Shown piece after piece: positions 1 through 5,473 of a stretch of 13,027 nucleotides of DNA; position 1 is the stretch's first letter, and each line of letters opens with the position of its first letter. A model generated the notes under the pieces. It did no database searches and was not told where the DNA came from. It saw only the letters and a list, made by a program, of their open reading frames with translations. The stretch is from Nanobdellota archaeon (GTDB lineage: Archaea; Nanobdellota; Nanobdellia; Woesearchaeales; GW2011-AR15). The position numbers were made by a program, and so were the translations under genes. The stretch is taken from NCBI GenBank assembly GCA_013335235.1, contig JAAXVZ010000011.1, forward strand, positions 1-13,027, in the 5' to 3' direction.

Positions 1-231
1 TGCAGGTCGACTTTCACCTGGGTGAATGACACAGTTCAGGCAGCGACAGTGAATGCGCCTTTCCAGGAGGTACTGCTGCATGACGGGACTAACATCCTCT
101 ACACGACTTTTATAGATGATAACACCAAGGGGTTCAATTACAATAGGTATGACTTCCAGCTTATAGTCGCAGAAAGGGGTGTGGGTGGCTATCCCAATAC
201 CAGGTATTATTTTTTCATGGAGCTTCAATGA
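1..231 (+). CDS. C-terminal fragment of an unidentified, probably extracytoplasmic protein
   Basis: The reading frame is open from the first base to the TGA at 229-231, giving 76 residues with no convincing start. An internal GTG at 22 has no TATA box or Shine-Dalgarno support, so this is best read as the 3' end of a gene starting left of the window. The fragment is rich in beta-prone and aromatic residues (NYNRYDFQLIV, RYYFFMELQ) and ends on what looks like a terminal beta strand. This resembles the last sandwich domain of the secreted beta-rich proteins found elsewhere in this window. No catalytic motif or membrane segment is visible. Calling it a surface protein is inference from composition and context; the family is not recognised. 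Confidence 0.6.
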   Translation, partial: CRSTFTWVNDTVQAATVNAPFQEVLLHDGTNILYTTFIDDNTKGFNYNRYDFQLIVAERGVGGYPNTRYYFFMELQ

Positions 232-236
232 GAACA

Positions 237-245
237 TTTATATAC
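237..245 (+). promoter_or_regulatory. TATA box for the 350-1087 gene
   Basis: TTTATATAC lies just after the upstream stop codon. An archaeal start site about 25 nt downstream would fall near 266, leaving a leader of roughly 80 nt before ATG 350. That leader is unusually long for this window, where most transcripts appear leaderless. A second weaker box, CATAAATAA, lies at 254-262. Confidence 0.5.
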
Positions 246-338
246 TTTAAAGCCATAAATAATCGCATAGCAGACTTAGTATCAGGACGGGAATGTGCCA
301 CAAAGTATTGCTTTTGTCTCTATTTGTATCGCTCTTCT

Positions 339-345
339 GAGGTGA
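339..345 (+). promoter_or_regulatory. Shine-Dalgarno site for the 350 start
   Basis: GAGGTGA sits four bases before ATG 350 and is complementary to the archaeal 16S rRNA 3' end. It is the strongest ribosome binding site in the window and fixes the start of the 245-aa protein. It overlaps the TGA (338-340) of a possible 15-codon upstream ORF. Confidence 0.7.
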
Positions 346-349
346 GAAT

Positions 350-1087
350 ATGGACCTGAATGAGAAGCTCCGCTGGTACAAGTCGCAGTACCTAAGCGGA
401 TTTGCCCATCTTGAAGTAATCAAGGCAGATCACCCTGAGTTAGAGGAAGACATACTTGATTTTGAGGATTGCATCGCCAAGGTAGGCAATACTCTCAATC
501 CTGCAACAGTCTTTTCTGTGTCTTTGGGAAAGCTGGATATCCTCCAGAAGAAGATCTCTCTTTCTTCAATAGAAGATAATGAGAAAGCCAGCATACTTGC
601 GAACCTGAAGCTTGCCGGGAAAACCCTGACAAAGCTCTCCTCAGCAGTGAACCCGGATTATGTGGATTCTTTCAGGCTGTCTAGCCTGATATACCTTGCG
701 TCAGTAGAACTTGTGACTAACATGCCCGGGAAGATATATGGTGACCTGGTGGATGAGTATGGTAAGTATCTCGGCCATGATATCAGGCTTCATTTCAATG
801 ATTTCCAGAGCGACCGGCCAGTAAAGGTCTGCGGCTATCTGTTCAAGTCGATGTTCTCTATGATGCTTAGTACAGTTGCAGCTTCAGTTAAAGGCAAGGG
901 TGAGATCTTTGTTGAACTCATTGACTCAGAGGATAAGATACTTGTCAAATTCTCGAGCCATGATGACTTTCTCTTACCCCAGGAGATATCTTACTTCCTG
1001 GATCTGGTAGGCGGGAACATATTGGCAGAGACAGATGATGAGGAAAACCTTTATTCTCGGATATTGGTCCTTCCGCGTGCACAGTAG
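350..1087 (+). CDS. Protein with a degenerate histidine-kinase-like ATPase domain
   Basis: This is a 245-aa soluble protein with no signal peptide or membrane segment, and its start is fixed by GAGGTGA four bases upstream. The first ~150 residues are mainly helical. Residues ~158-242 follow the order of a HATPase_c (GHKL) domain: a helix where the N-box would lie (FKSMFSMMLSTVAAS, 165-179), a two-strand segment (GEIFVEL...KILVKFS, 185-202), then a helix followed by GGNI (221-224) and a terminal strand ending in LVLP (239-242). The N-box asparagine and the DxGxG nucleotide-binding motif are missing (SSHDDF stands in its place), and no phospho-accepting histidine motif is clear. It may therefore be a non-catalytic relative used as a scaffold or sensor. 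The fold assignment rests on pattern recognition only. The gene is followed directly by a T7 run that could end transcription. Confidence 0.45.
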   Translation: MDLNEKLRWYKSQYLSGFAHLEVIKADHPELEEDILDFEDCIAKVGNTLNPATVFSVSLGKLDILQKKISLSSIEDNEKASILANLKLAGKTLTKLSSAVNPDYVDSFRLSSLIYLASVELVTNMPGKIYGDLVDEYGKYLGHDIRLHFNDFQSDRPVKVCGYLFKSMFSMMLSTVAASVKGKGEIFVELIDSEDKILVKFSSHDDFLLPQEISYFLDLVGGNILAETDDEENLYSRILVLPRAQ

Positions 1088-1089
1088 CC

Positions 1090-1096
1090 TTTTTTT
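1090..1096 (+). terminator. Oligo-T transcription terminator candidate
   Basis: A run of seven T begins three bases after the TAG stop of the 245-aa gene and lies upstream of the next promoter box. Archaeal RNA polymerase terminates on such T-tracts without needing a hairpin, and none is seen here. Confidence 0.5.
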
Positions 1097-1132
1097 GCAG
1101 TCTGCCTGGCATTGGCCAAAAAGGAATAAACC

Positions 1133-1140
1133 TTATATAC
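1133..1140 (+). promoter_or_regulatory. TATA box, leaderless promoter for 1162
   Basis: TTATATAC is centred 25 nt before ATG 1162, with no Shine-Dalgarno motif between. This predicts transcription starting at or within a base or two of the start codon. Confidence 0.65.
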
Positions 1141-1161
1141 TTCTTTGATTAGGATATCTGC

Positions 1162-1665
1162 ATGGTAATCTATGACAAGAATCAATTCTCTTTCAACCTG
1201 ATATTTGTTTTTATCCTGCTGGTATCCCTGGCATCTAATTATATCCTGTGGAAAAATGCAGGGCAGATTAGGGACAGCGTTGATTCCCTGAACACAACAC
1301 TTGCAAAAGTCGAGGAGAACCAGAATTTCAATTTCATTCAGGGCAGCCATGTGCCTGTTTCATACAAGCTCACTGAGGCATCATTCGAGGTCATGGCAGA
1401 TGACTACGGTGAACTGAGCGGCCCATCCATGCAGCCTGCGATGTATGATGGCAATACACTTATAGAGACTAAATATGATGGAGTCTCTCCTTTATATGAA
1501 GGCATGGTGATACGTTTCCTTAGGCGAGACGGGACAGGCGTAATCCATCGCATCAGGGCAGATTATGGGGACAGGCTATATGTCCAGGGAGACAGTCTCA
1601 AAGAAGGTGAGATAATACAGAAAAGCCAGGTCACTCACATAATTGTAGGCGTGCTCTTCACCTGA
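1162..1665 (+). CDS. Membrane-anchored S26-family (signal peptidase-like) serine protease
   Basis: The protein has 167 aa. One N-terminal membrane segment (about 12-30) is followed by a short helical stalk (about 33-54), then a compact S26 peptidase-like domain. The catalytic-serine box reads SGPSMQP, with Ser89 in the S-M-x-P context. The box around EGMVIRF...GVIHRI carries His129 where bacterial enzymes have the general-base lysine, as in archaeal and eukaryotic Sec11. The last box is YVQGDS with Asp144, matching the GD motif of the family. A Ser-His-Asp centre facing the outside of the membrane is therefore predicted. The domain is short compared with bacterial LepB and lacks its large cap. 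It could be an accessory signal peptidase, or a protease for the many secreted proteins encoded nearby. The TATA spacing supports ATG 1162 as a leaderless start. Confidence 0.75.
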   Translation: MVIYDKNQFSFNLIFVFILLVSLASNYILWKNAGQIRDSVDSLNTTLAKVEENQNFNFIQGSHVPVSYKLTEASFEVMADDYGELSGPSMQPAMYDGNTLIETKYDGVSPLYEGMVIRFLRRDGTGVIHRIRADYGDRLYVQGDSLKEGEIIQKSQVTHIIVGVLFT

Positions 1666-1675
1666 TTGCAAAAAC

Positions 1676-1683
1676 CTATAAAG
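1676..1683 (+). promoter_or_regulatory. TATA box that decides the CDF start
   Basis: CTATAAAG, centred near 1680, is 25 nt before GTG 1705 and only 19 nt before the alternative TTG 1699. The spacing used elsewhere in the window favours GTG 1705 on a leaderless transcript. Confidence 0.6.
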
Positions 1684-1704
1684 TGAACGAAGTTTCTTTT
1701 GCCT

Positions 1705-2553
1705 GTGGAAGAGCAGGAGAAAGTCACTTCACGGGGAGTATTCCTCAATGTCTTCTTGTTTTTGATAAAATTGACTGCAGGGATATTCTCCGGGAGCCTT
1801 GCAGTGATGTCAGATGCCTTCAATTCCCTGACAGATATAATCTCCTACTCGGCAATCCACTTTGCAGTCAAGGAGTCTGACAGGAAAGCGGATGAAGGCC
1901 ATCCTTTCGGCCACCATCGGGCAGAACCTATCGCAGGCCTTGTTGTCGCCATATTCGCAGGCATACTCTCTTTTGAGATAATAAAGAGCGCCGCCTCTGG
2001 GCTTTTTAATCCCAGAACCATAGCTTTTGAGACATTTGCAGTGATTGTGCTGATGGTGACCATGGTCACGAAATTCTTCATGAGCAGGTATTTCCTCAAG
2101 AAAGGTGAAGAATTGGATAGGCCTGCTATCCGGGCAGCAGGGATAGATTCCAGGAATGATGTATTTATGAGCTCTATTGCATTATTCGGTGTCATCGGGC
2201 AAAGGCTAGGTGTGCCGGTATTAGACAGCATTGCAGCGATAGTCATAGCAGGCTTTGTATTCTATTCTGGATATAGGTTGGGTGTGGAAAACATCGATTA
2301 CCTGATGGGAAAGGCCCCGCCAAAGGAAAAAGTAGATGAGATGAAAAAGCTGGCACTCAGGATCAAAGGTGTCAGGGGATTGAACGATGTCAGGGCGCAT
2401 TATGTGGGAAATTATATCCATGTCGAGATACATGTAGAGGTTGATAAGCACCTGGATACTAAGACTTCTCATGATATTGGGAAACAGGTGCAGTATGCAG
2501 TCGAGAAATTAAAGCATGTCGACAAGGCTTTTATCCATATAGATCCGGTGTAG
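1705..2553 (+). CDS. Cation diffusion facilitator (CDF) metal exporter, possibly manganese
   Basis: This 282-aa protein (from GTG 1705) has the length and layout of a CDF transporter: six membrane helices over roughly residues 11-200, then a cytosolic alpha/beta domain (about 205-282) ending in HIDP. Family marks include SDAFNSLTD in TM2, HPFGHHRAE in the TM2-TM3 loop (66-74) and DSRNDV in TM5. The membrane metal site aligns as Asn40/Asp44 with Asp148/Asp152, an N-D-D-D pattern. In this family zinc exporters usually carry His at one or both helices, whereas N-D-D-D or D-D-D-D patterns have been linked to manganese or iron. Mn(II) export in exchange for protons is therefore the best guess, but not certain. 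The GTG start is chosen over TTG 1699 by TATA spacing. Confidence 0.9.
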   Translation: MEEQEKVTSRGVFLNVFLFLIKLTAGIFSGSLAVMSDAFNSLTDIISYSAIHFAVKESDRKADEGHPFGHHRAEPIAGLVVAIFAGILSFEIIKSAASGLFNPRTIAFETFAVIVLMVTMVTKFFMSRYFLKKGEELDRPAIRAAGIDSRNDVFMSSIALFGVIGQRLGVPVLDSIAAIVIAGFVFYSGYRLGVENIDYLMGKAPPKEKVDEMKKLALRIKGVRGLNDVRAHYVGNYIHVEIHVEVDKHLDTKTSHDIGKQVQYAVEKLKHVDKAFIHIDPV

Positions 2554-2582
2554 GATATTATCCTACTAAAATCCTACTTTTT
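2550..2582. repeat. Perfect 8-1-8 palindrome plus a third half-site and T5
   Basis: GTAGGATA (2550-2557), one central T and TATCCTAC (2559-2566) form a perfect inverted repeat that includes the CDF stop codon. A further ATCCTAC follows at 2571-2577 and runs straight into TTTTT (2578-2582). The left arm can pair with either right arm, and the second pairing ends in a T-tract as a terminator would. It may be a terminator for the CDF gene, an operator for the following promoter, or both. Confidence 0.55.
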
Positions 2583-2607
2583 GGCGCTTAAATACCCTTT
2601 AGCAAAC

Positions 2608-2615
2608 TATAAAAA
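2608..2615 (+). promoter_or_regulatory. TATA box, leaderless promoter for 2639
   Basis: TATAAAAA is centred 27 nt upstream of ATG 2639. The in-frame TTG at 2627 lies too close to be the transcription start, so ATG 2639 is preferred. Confidence 0.6.
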
Positions 2616-2638
2616 TATCTTGGCTGTTGGATTCTTGC

Positions 2639-3265
2639 ATGGCGGAAGGGAATTATTGCGGAAGTCTAAGACGAGTATTCTCAAGGTTCAAGTCTCCAAT
2701 GGACATCCAATTATACCTGAATAAGGTCAAATATAATCCGCAATATACTTGCAGGCCGCCAAGGCAGGTTGTTAAGGACCAGCTCGCACATTGTTTTGAA
2801 GGCGCCATATTTGCAGCAGCTGCGCTGAAATTCATGGGGGAGAAACCCCTTATCATGAATCTCATTGCACATAATGATGATGACCATGTGATAACTGTCT
2901 TCAGGAGAAAAGGATTTTGGGGAGCGATTGCTAAATCAAATACCACTACCTTAAGGTACAGGGAAGCAGTGTACAAGACAAAGAGAGAGCTTGCTATGAG
3001 CTATTTTGATTTTTTCTTCAATACCCTTGGCCAGAAGAGCCTCAGGAAATTCACAGATACTCTTGACCTGAATAAGCTGGAATTCGACTGGGTCAATACG
3101 CAAGATGACCTGTCCTTCCTAGGAGATCATCTGGATTATAACCTCAGGCACTATGATATTGTCCCAAGATATTACTCAAGAAGCTTCCAGAAGGCAGACA
3201 AGGAAGTCATGGAAGCAGCGTTCCTCGGCGCAGACAAGCAGGGTTTCTTCAAGGCAAAGGCATGA
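2639..3265 (+). CDS. Transglutaminase-like protein, tandem paralogue 1
   Basis: The protein is 208 aa from ATG 2639; an upstream in-frame TTG at 2627 is less likely from TATA spacing. It aligns end to end with the next gene. The shared core is AHCFEGAIFAA with Cys52, then a DDDH segment with His83 exactly 31 residues later, then WGAIAKSN, a YKTKREL helix and SYFDFFFNT, and near the end a DDLSFLGD motif. A cysteine opening a helix followed by a D-x-H strand is the layout of transglutaminase/papain-like Cys-His-Asp enzymes, so a protease, amidase or acyl-transfer activity is possible. The third catalytic residue cannot be named safely. No signal peptide or membrane segment is present, so it should act in the cytosol. 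Its stop overlaps the start of the paralogue (ATGA). Confidence 0.65.
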   Translation: MAEGNYCGSLRRVFSRFKSPMDIQLYLNKVKYNPQYTCRPPRQVVKDQLAHCFEGAIFAAAALKFMGEKPLIMNLIAHNDDDHVITVFRRKGFWGAIAKSNTTTLRYREAVYKTKRELAMSYFDFFFNTLGQKSLRKFTDTLDLNKLEFDWVNTQDDLSFLGDHLDYNLRHYDIVPRYYSRSFQKADKEVMEAAFLGADKQGFFKAKA

Positions 3266-3864
3266 TGGAATTCGACAGGTTTCTTACAGCATTGAAGACC
3301 GAAGGAGACATACAATCATATCTAGATACGCTTCCGTACAATCCTGTTGCAGAGACTAAGTCTCCTTTCCAGGTCTATCTCAGGAAAAATGCACATTGCA
3401 TGGAAGGAGCGATATTCGCTGCGCTTGCCCTTTCAAAGCTCGGGCACAAGCCAAGGCTTATATGGATGGATGCAGAGGACGATGATGGTCACGCTCTTGC
3501 AATATTCAAGAAAGACGGATTATGGGGTTCGATAGCAAAATCAAATACCTCCCTCCTGCGTGGCCGCGACCCAATCTATAAGACCTTAAGGGAGCTTATC
3601 ATTAGCTATTTTGAATTCTATTTCAACACAAAAGGCGTGAAAAGCCTCCGCAGCTACACAGCGCCATTGAGTCTTGGCAAGCTAAGCAATGGTTGGGAGA
3701 CAACTGAAGGTGACTTAAGTTATGTCGGGGATATGTTTGATGGCCTGAAGCACTATCCGGTAATACCTAGAAGGACAAAGAAAGTCCTGACTCTTGCTTC
3801 TAAAGACGTGATGCATGCATGTTTTTTCTGTTCTGATGAAAAAGGACTATATAAACCCTCATAA
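3262..3864 (+). CDS. Transglutaminase-like protein, tandem paralogue 2
   Basis: This 200-aa protein starts inside the stop codon of paralogue 1 (ATGA at 3262-3265), which suggests translational coupling; a second ATG at 3265 is an equally possible start. It shares with paralogue 1 the motif around Cys46 (AHCMEGAIFAA), His77 in EDDDGH, the WGSIAKSN strand, YKTLREL, SYFEFYFNT, KSLR and DLSYVGD. The Cys-His spacing of 31 is identical in both. The copies differ through most of the remaining sequence, so the duplication is old and both reading frames have been kept intact. They may form a heterodimer or act on different substrates; neither is shown. The gene ends 11 bp from the convergent gene at 3876. 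Confidence 0.65.
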   Translation: MMEFDRFLTALKTEGDIQSYLDTLPYNPVAETKSPFQVYLRKNAHCMEGAIFAALALSKLGHKPRLIWMDAEDDDGHALAIFKKDGLWGSIAKSNTSLLRGRDPIYKTLRELIISYFEFYFNTKGVKSLRSYTAPLSLGKLSNGWETTEGDLSYVGDMFDGLKHYPVIPRRTKKVLTLASKDVMHACFFCSDEKGLYKPS

Positions 3865-3875
3865 TATAAATAATT

Positions 3876-4508
3876 TCAATCATCTTTCCCTGACGCAAAG
3901 TGGTGCAGCAGAAGCCCGGCTATCTGGAGCATGACTGCCAGGAGTGTTGCGTTTTTCTTCTCTTCCTTAAGCTTCCAGACTTCCATCTTCTTGATATTAA
4001 TGTATGAATTCAGGTCAACAGACTCAGCAATCAACTTATTATACTCTGTATCCAGCTCCTGCAGGGATTTTGCGCTATAATCTGCTAGCCAGGCTTTTTC
4101 AAGTGAGATAGAGTCCTCTATGAATTCTTCGCTTCCATTATATTCACTCAGACCTTTCACTATCGCTTTCACCCTGACGAGATTCTGGACCTTGGAGAGC
4201 CTTATCTCTTCCTTTATATCTTGGATATATGCTGAATCATTATTTGTCGCATAGAATAGCCTGAGCATGTTTCTGCTATTCGTGATATCATTATTTATTA
4301 CATGGATCTGGACTGTCAAGGAGTCGAAGAACCCGAGCCTTTTTTCATCGTTCTCTATCCTGCTTTCCTGCAGCGGGATAATATATGCGAAAAGGAAAAA
4401 GGAAGATATTATGAGGAGCAGGGATAACAGGTTCTGGGTTCTGCGCTTGTGCCTCAGGAAGTAGGAATTCAATCCAAATACAATCTCTTTTATTGTCCTC
4501 ATAGCCAT
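3876..4508 (-). CDS. Two-TM protein with an external helical domain, function unknown
   Basis: The protein is 210 aa, with a basic N-terminus (RHKRRTQN, about 19-26), a membrane helix at about 26-46, a ~140-residue mostly helical region rich in Glu, Asn and Ser, and a second membrane helix at about 187-204 before a short charged tail. Both ends should be cytosolic with the middle outside, which resembles the layout of small sensor or chemoreceptor-like ectodomains (four-helix-bundle type). No kinase, HAMP or other output domain follows, so any signalling would need a partner. The family is not recognised. ATG 4508 lies 23 nt from the TATA centre and ATG 4502 lies 29 nt from it, so the start could be either. 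The promoter is shared with the divergent gene at 4556. Confidence 0.6.
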   Translation of the reverse strand: MAMRTIKEIVFGLNSYFLRHKRRTQNLLSLLLIISSFFLFAYIIPLQESRIENDEKRLGFFDSLTVQIHVINNDITNSRNMLRLFYATNNDSAYIQDIKEEIRLSKVQNLVRVKAIVKGLSEYNGSEEFIEDSISLEKAWLADYSAKSLQELDTEYNKLIAESVDLNSYINIKKMEVWKLKEEKKNATLLAVMLQIAGLLLHHFASGKDD

Positions 4509-4526
4509 AATCTCAGTGTTCCGGCC

Positions 4527-4534
4527 TTATATAT
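4527..4534. promoter_or_regulatory. Shared bidirectional TATA element
   Basis: TTATATAT contains the symmetric core ATATAT (4529-4534, centre 4531.5). That centre is 23.5 nt from the minus-strand ATG at 4508 and 24.5 nt from the plus-strand GTG at 4556. No other TATA-like box is well placed for either gene, so one TBP site may serve two divergent leaderless transcripts. Confidence 0.55.
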
Positions 4535-4555
4535 GTTTTCAAAAAGCTTTAATAG

Positions 4556-4861
4556 GTGGCCTACCTAGAAATAAGTGTGGAAGAGGATGACCTTGAAGTA
4601 TGGTATGATGAGCAGAAAGATAAGCTCACAGAAGACTATAGGAAAAGGTTTGAGAAAAGCAGGCATAGGGAGTGGCTGAAGAAATTTTATCTCTCACGGA
4701 TGAGAAGCCTCCACAGGGAATATGAATCAAGGCAGGCGAACCGGATATCATGGCAGCTGAAGATGCACTTTTTTATTCATCGCATGAAGATGATTTCCGG
4801 AAGACTTCTAAAACCATTTGAGCCGTTATTTGACAGGTTCAAGAAGAAAGAGCAATCATAA
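4556..4861 (+). CDS. Small highly charged helical protein, function unknown
   Basis: This 101-aa protein begins at GTG 4556, placed by the TATA element 25 nt upstream. It is dominated by Lys, Arg and Glu and by aromatic residues and appears almost wholly helical, with an acidic N-terminus (VEEDDLEVWYDE) and strongly basic stretches after residue ~25 (DYRKRFEK, RHREWLKK). No hydrophobic membrane segment is present, although the segment around 68-90 (KMHFFIHRMKM) could be an amphipathic membrane-binding helix. There is no cysteine or catalytic motif. The bidirectional promoter suggests it is co-expressed with the two-TM protein at 3876-4508, and it could be a cytosolic partner. That is inference from position only. 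Confidence 0.55.
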   Translation: MAYLEISVEEDDLEVWYDEQKDKLTEDYRKRFEKSRHREWLKKFYLSRMRSLHREYESRQANRISWQLKMHFFIHRMKMISGRLLKPFEPLFDRFKKKEQS

Positions 4862-4871
4862 TTTATTTATA
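4862..4871 (+). promoter_or_regulatory. TATA box for 4894
   Basis: TTTATTTATA begins at the base following the previous stop codon. The right half (ATTTATAG) is centred about 25 nt before ATG 4894, so it supports that ATG over the in-frame TTG at 4873, which would lie at the box itself. Confidence 0.55.
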
Positions 4872-4893
4872 GTTGCCAACCTTCTGTCTGCTT

Positions 4894-5193
4894 ATGGATT
4901 ACAAGAAGCATGTCAAATATATGCAGAGGCTGCAGATTGCATTGATTGCGCTTTGTGTCCTAGGGCTTCTAGTCTATGCGGTTTTAATGTTTCGGCCGAA
5001 GGTCAAATCCATGATGTACCCTGACGAGTGCATGCCGATAGGCGGGACAGTATCCCATTCAGTGGCATCTGAGGATGCCTGCAGCAATGCGTGCGTTTCT
5101 GCGTGCTCTTCAAAGAAAACTAAGCTGCAGAGCACAAAATTCATTGAGCGTTTCGGGCCGGAATGCAATTATTGCGAGTGCTTTTGCATATGA
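4894..5193 (+). CDS. Single-TM protein with a Cys-rich C-terminal domain
   Basis: The protein has 99 aa: a basic N-terminus (MDYKKHVKYMQR), one membrane helix at about 13-33, and a ~60-residue tail carrying eight cysteines at 46, 63, 67, 71, 91, 94, 96 and 98. The spacing CxxxCxxxC (63-71) and the closing CxxCxCxC (91-98) suggest either two or more disulfides outside the cell or a metal-binding knot inside. Basic residues flank both sides of the helix (RPKVK after it), so the orientation is unsure. The family is not recognised. Its stop overlaps the start of the next gene (ATGA at 5190-5193), which suggests the two membrane proteins are made together. Confidence 0.6.
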   Translation: MDYKKHVKYMQRLQIALIALCVLGLLVYAVLMFRPKVKSMMYPDECMPIGGTVSHSVASEDACSNACVSACSSKKTKLQSTKFIERFGPECNYCECFCI

Positions 5194-5429
5194 TTATGAA
5201 ACACATTGATGAGATTTTCGGATGGTATGGAGCTGTTGCGATACTTGCAGCTTATGGCCTGCATTCATTTGAGATAATAGATCAGGGCTTTTTCTACCAG
5301 TTCCTGAATTTCACAGGCTCTGCAGGTTTGTGCCTGATTGCGTATCGCAAAAAAGTCTTCCAATCTGTTGTCCTGAACATAATCTGGGCGCTTGTCGCAG
5401 CAATTGCCATAGCAAAACTATTTGTTTAG
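5190..5429 (+). CDS. CBU_0592-family small membrane protein
   Basis: From ATG 5190, which overlaps the previous stop (ATGA), this gives 79 aa; upstream in-frame ATG 5163 lies inside the preceding coding sequence and is less likely. Three hydrophobic helices are visible at about 11-26, 33-49 and 56-76. The family pattern is clear: an N-terminal GWYGAVAILAAYGL segment, then FYQFLNFTGSAGL, and finally the signature VVLNIIWALVA. Members of this small membrane family are widespread in bacteria and archaea and their function is unknown. The position directly after the Cys-rich one-TM gene suggests the two form a pair. A further ATG at 5196 is an alternative start. Confidence 0.75.
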   Translation: MIMKHIDEIFGWYGAVAILAAYGLHSFEIIDQGFFYQFLNFTGSAGLCLIAYRKKVFQSVVLNIIWALVAAIAIAKLFV

Positions 5430-5435
5430 AAAAGC

Positions 5436-5443
5436 TTATATAG
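5436..5443 (+). promoter_or_regulatory. TATA box and short leader for 5474
   Basis: TTATATAG is centred about 35 nt before ATG 5474, predicting a start near 5464-5466 and a leader of about 8-10 nt. AGGTGG at 5464-5469, four bases before ATG, can serve as Shine-Dalgarno, so unlike its neighbours this transcript is probably not leaderless. Confidence 0.55.
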
Positions 5444-5473
5444 CCTCGAGGATTCATAAGGATAGGTGGGGTA

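Noticed and set aside
22..231. Complete 69-aa gene starting at GTG 22
   Set aside because: The frame is open to the window edge and there is no promoter or ribosome-binding signal before GTG 22. A truncated larger gene is more likely.
1051..1350. 99-codon minus-strand open frame opposite the gene boundary
   Set aside because: It lies antisense across two well-supported genes and a promoter and has no TATA box or motif of its own. It is a shadow frame.
1845..2246. 133-codon minus-strand open frame within the CDF gene
   Set aside because: It is fully inside a gene with clear family motifs, so it is antisense shadow coding.
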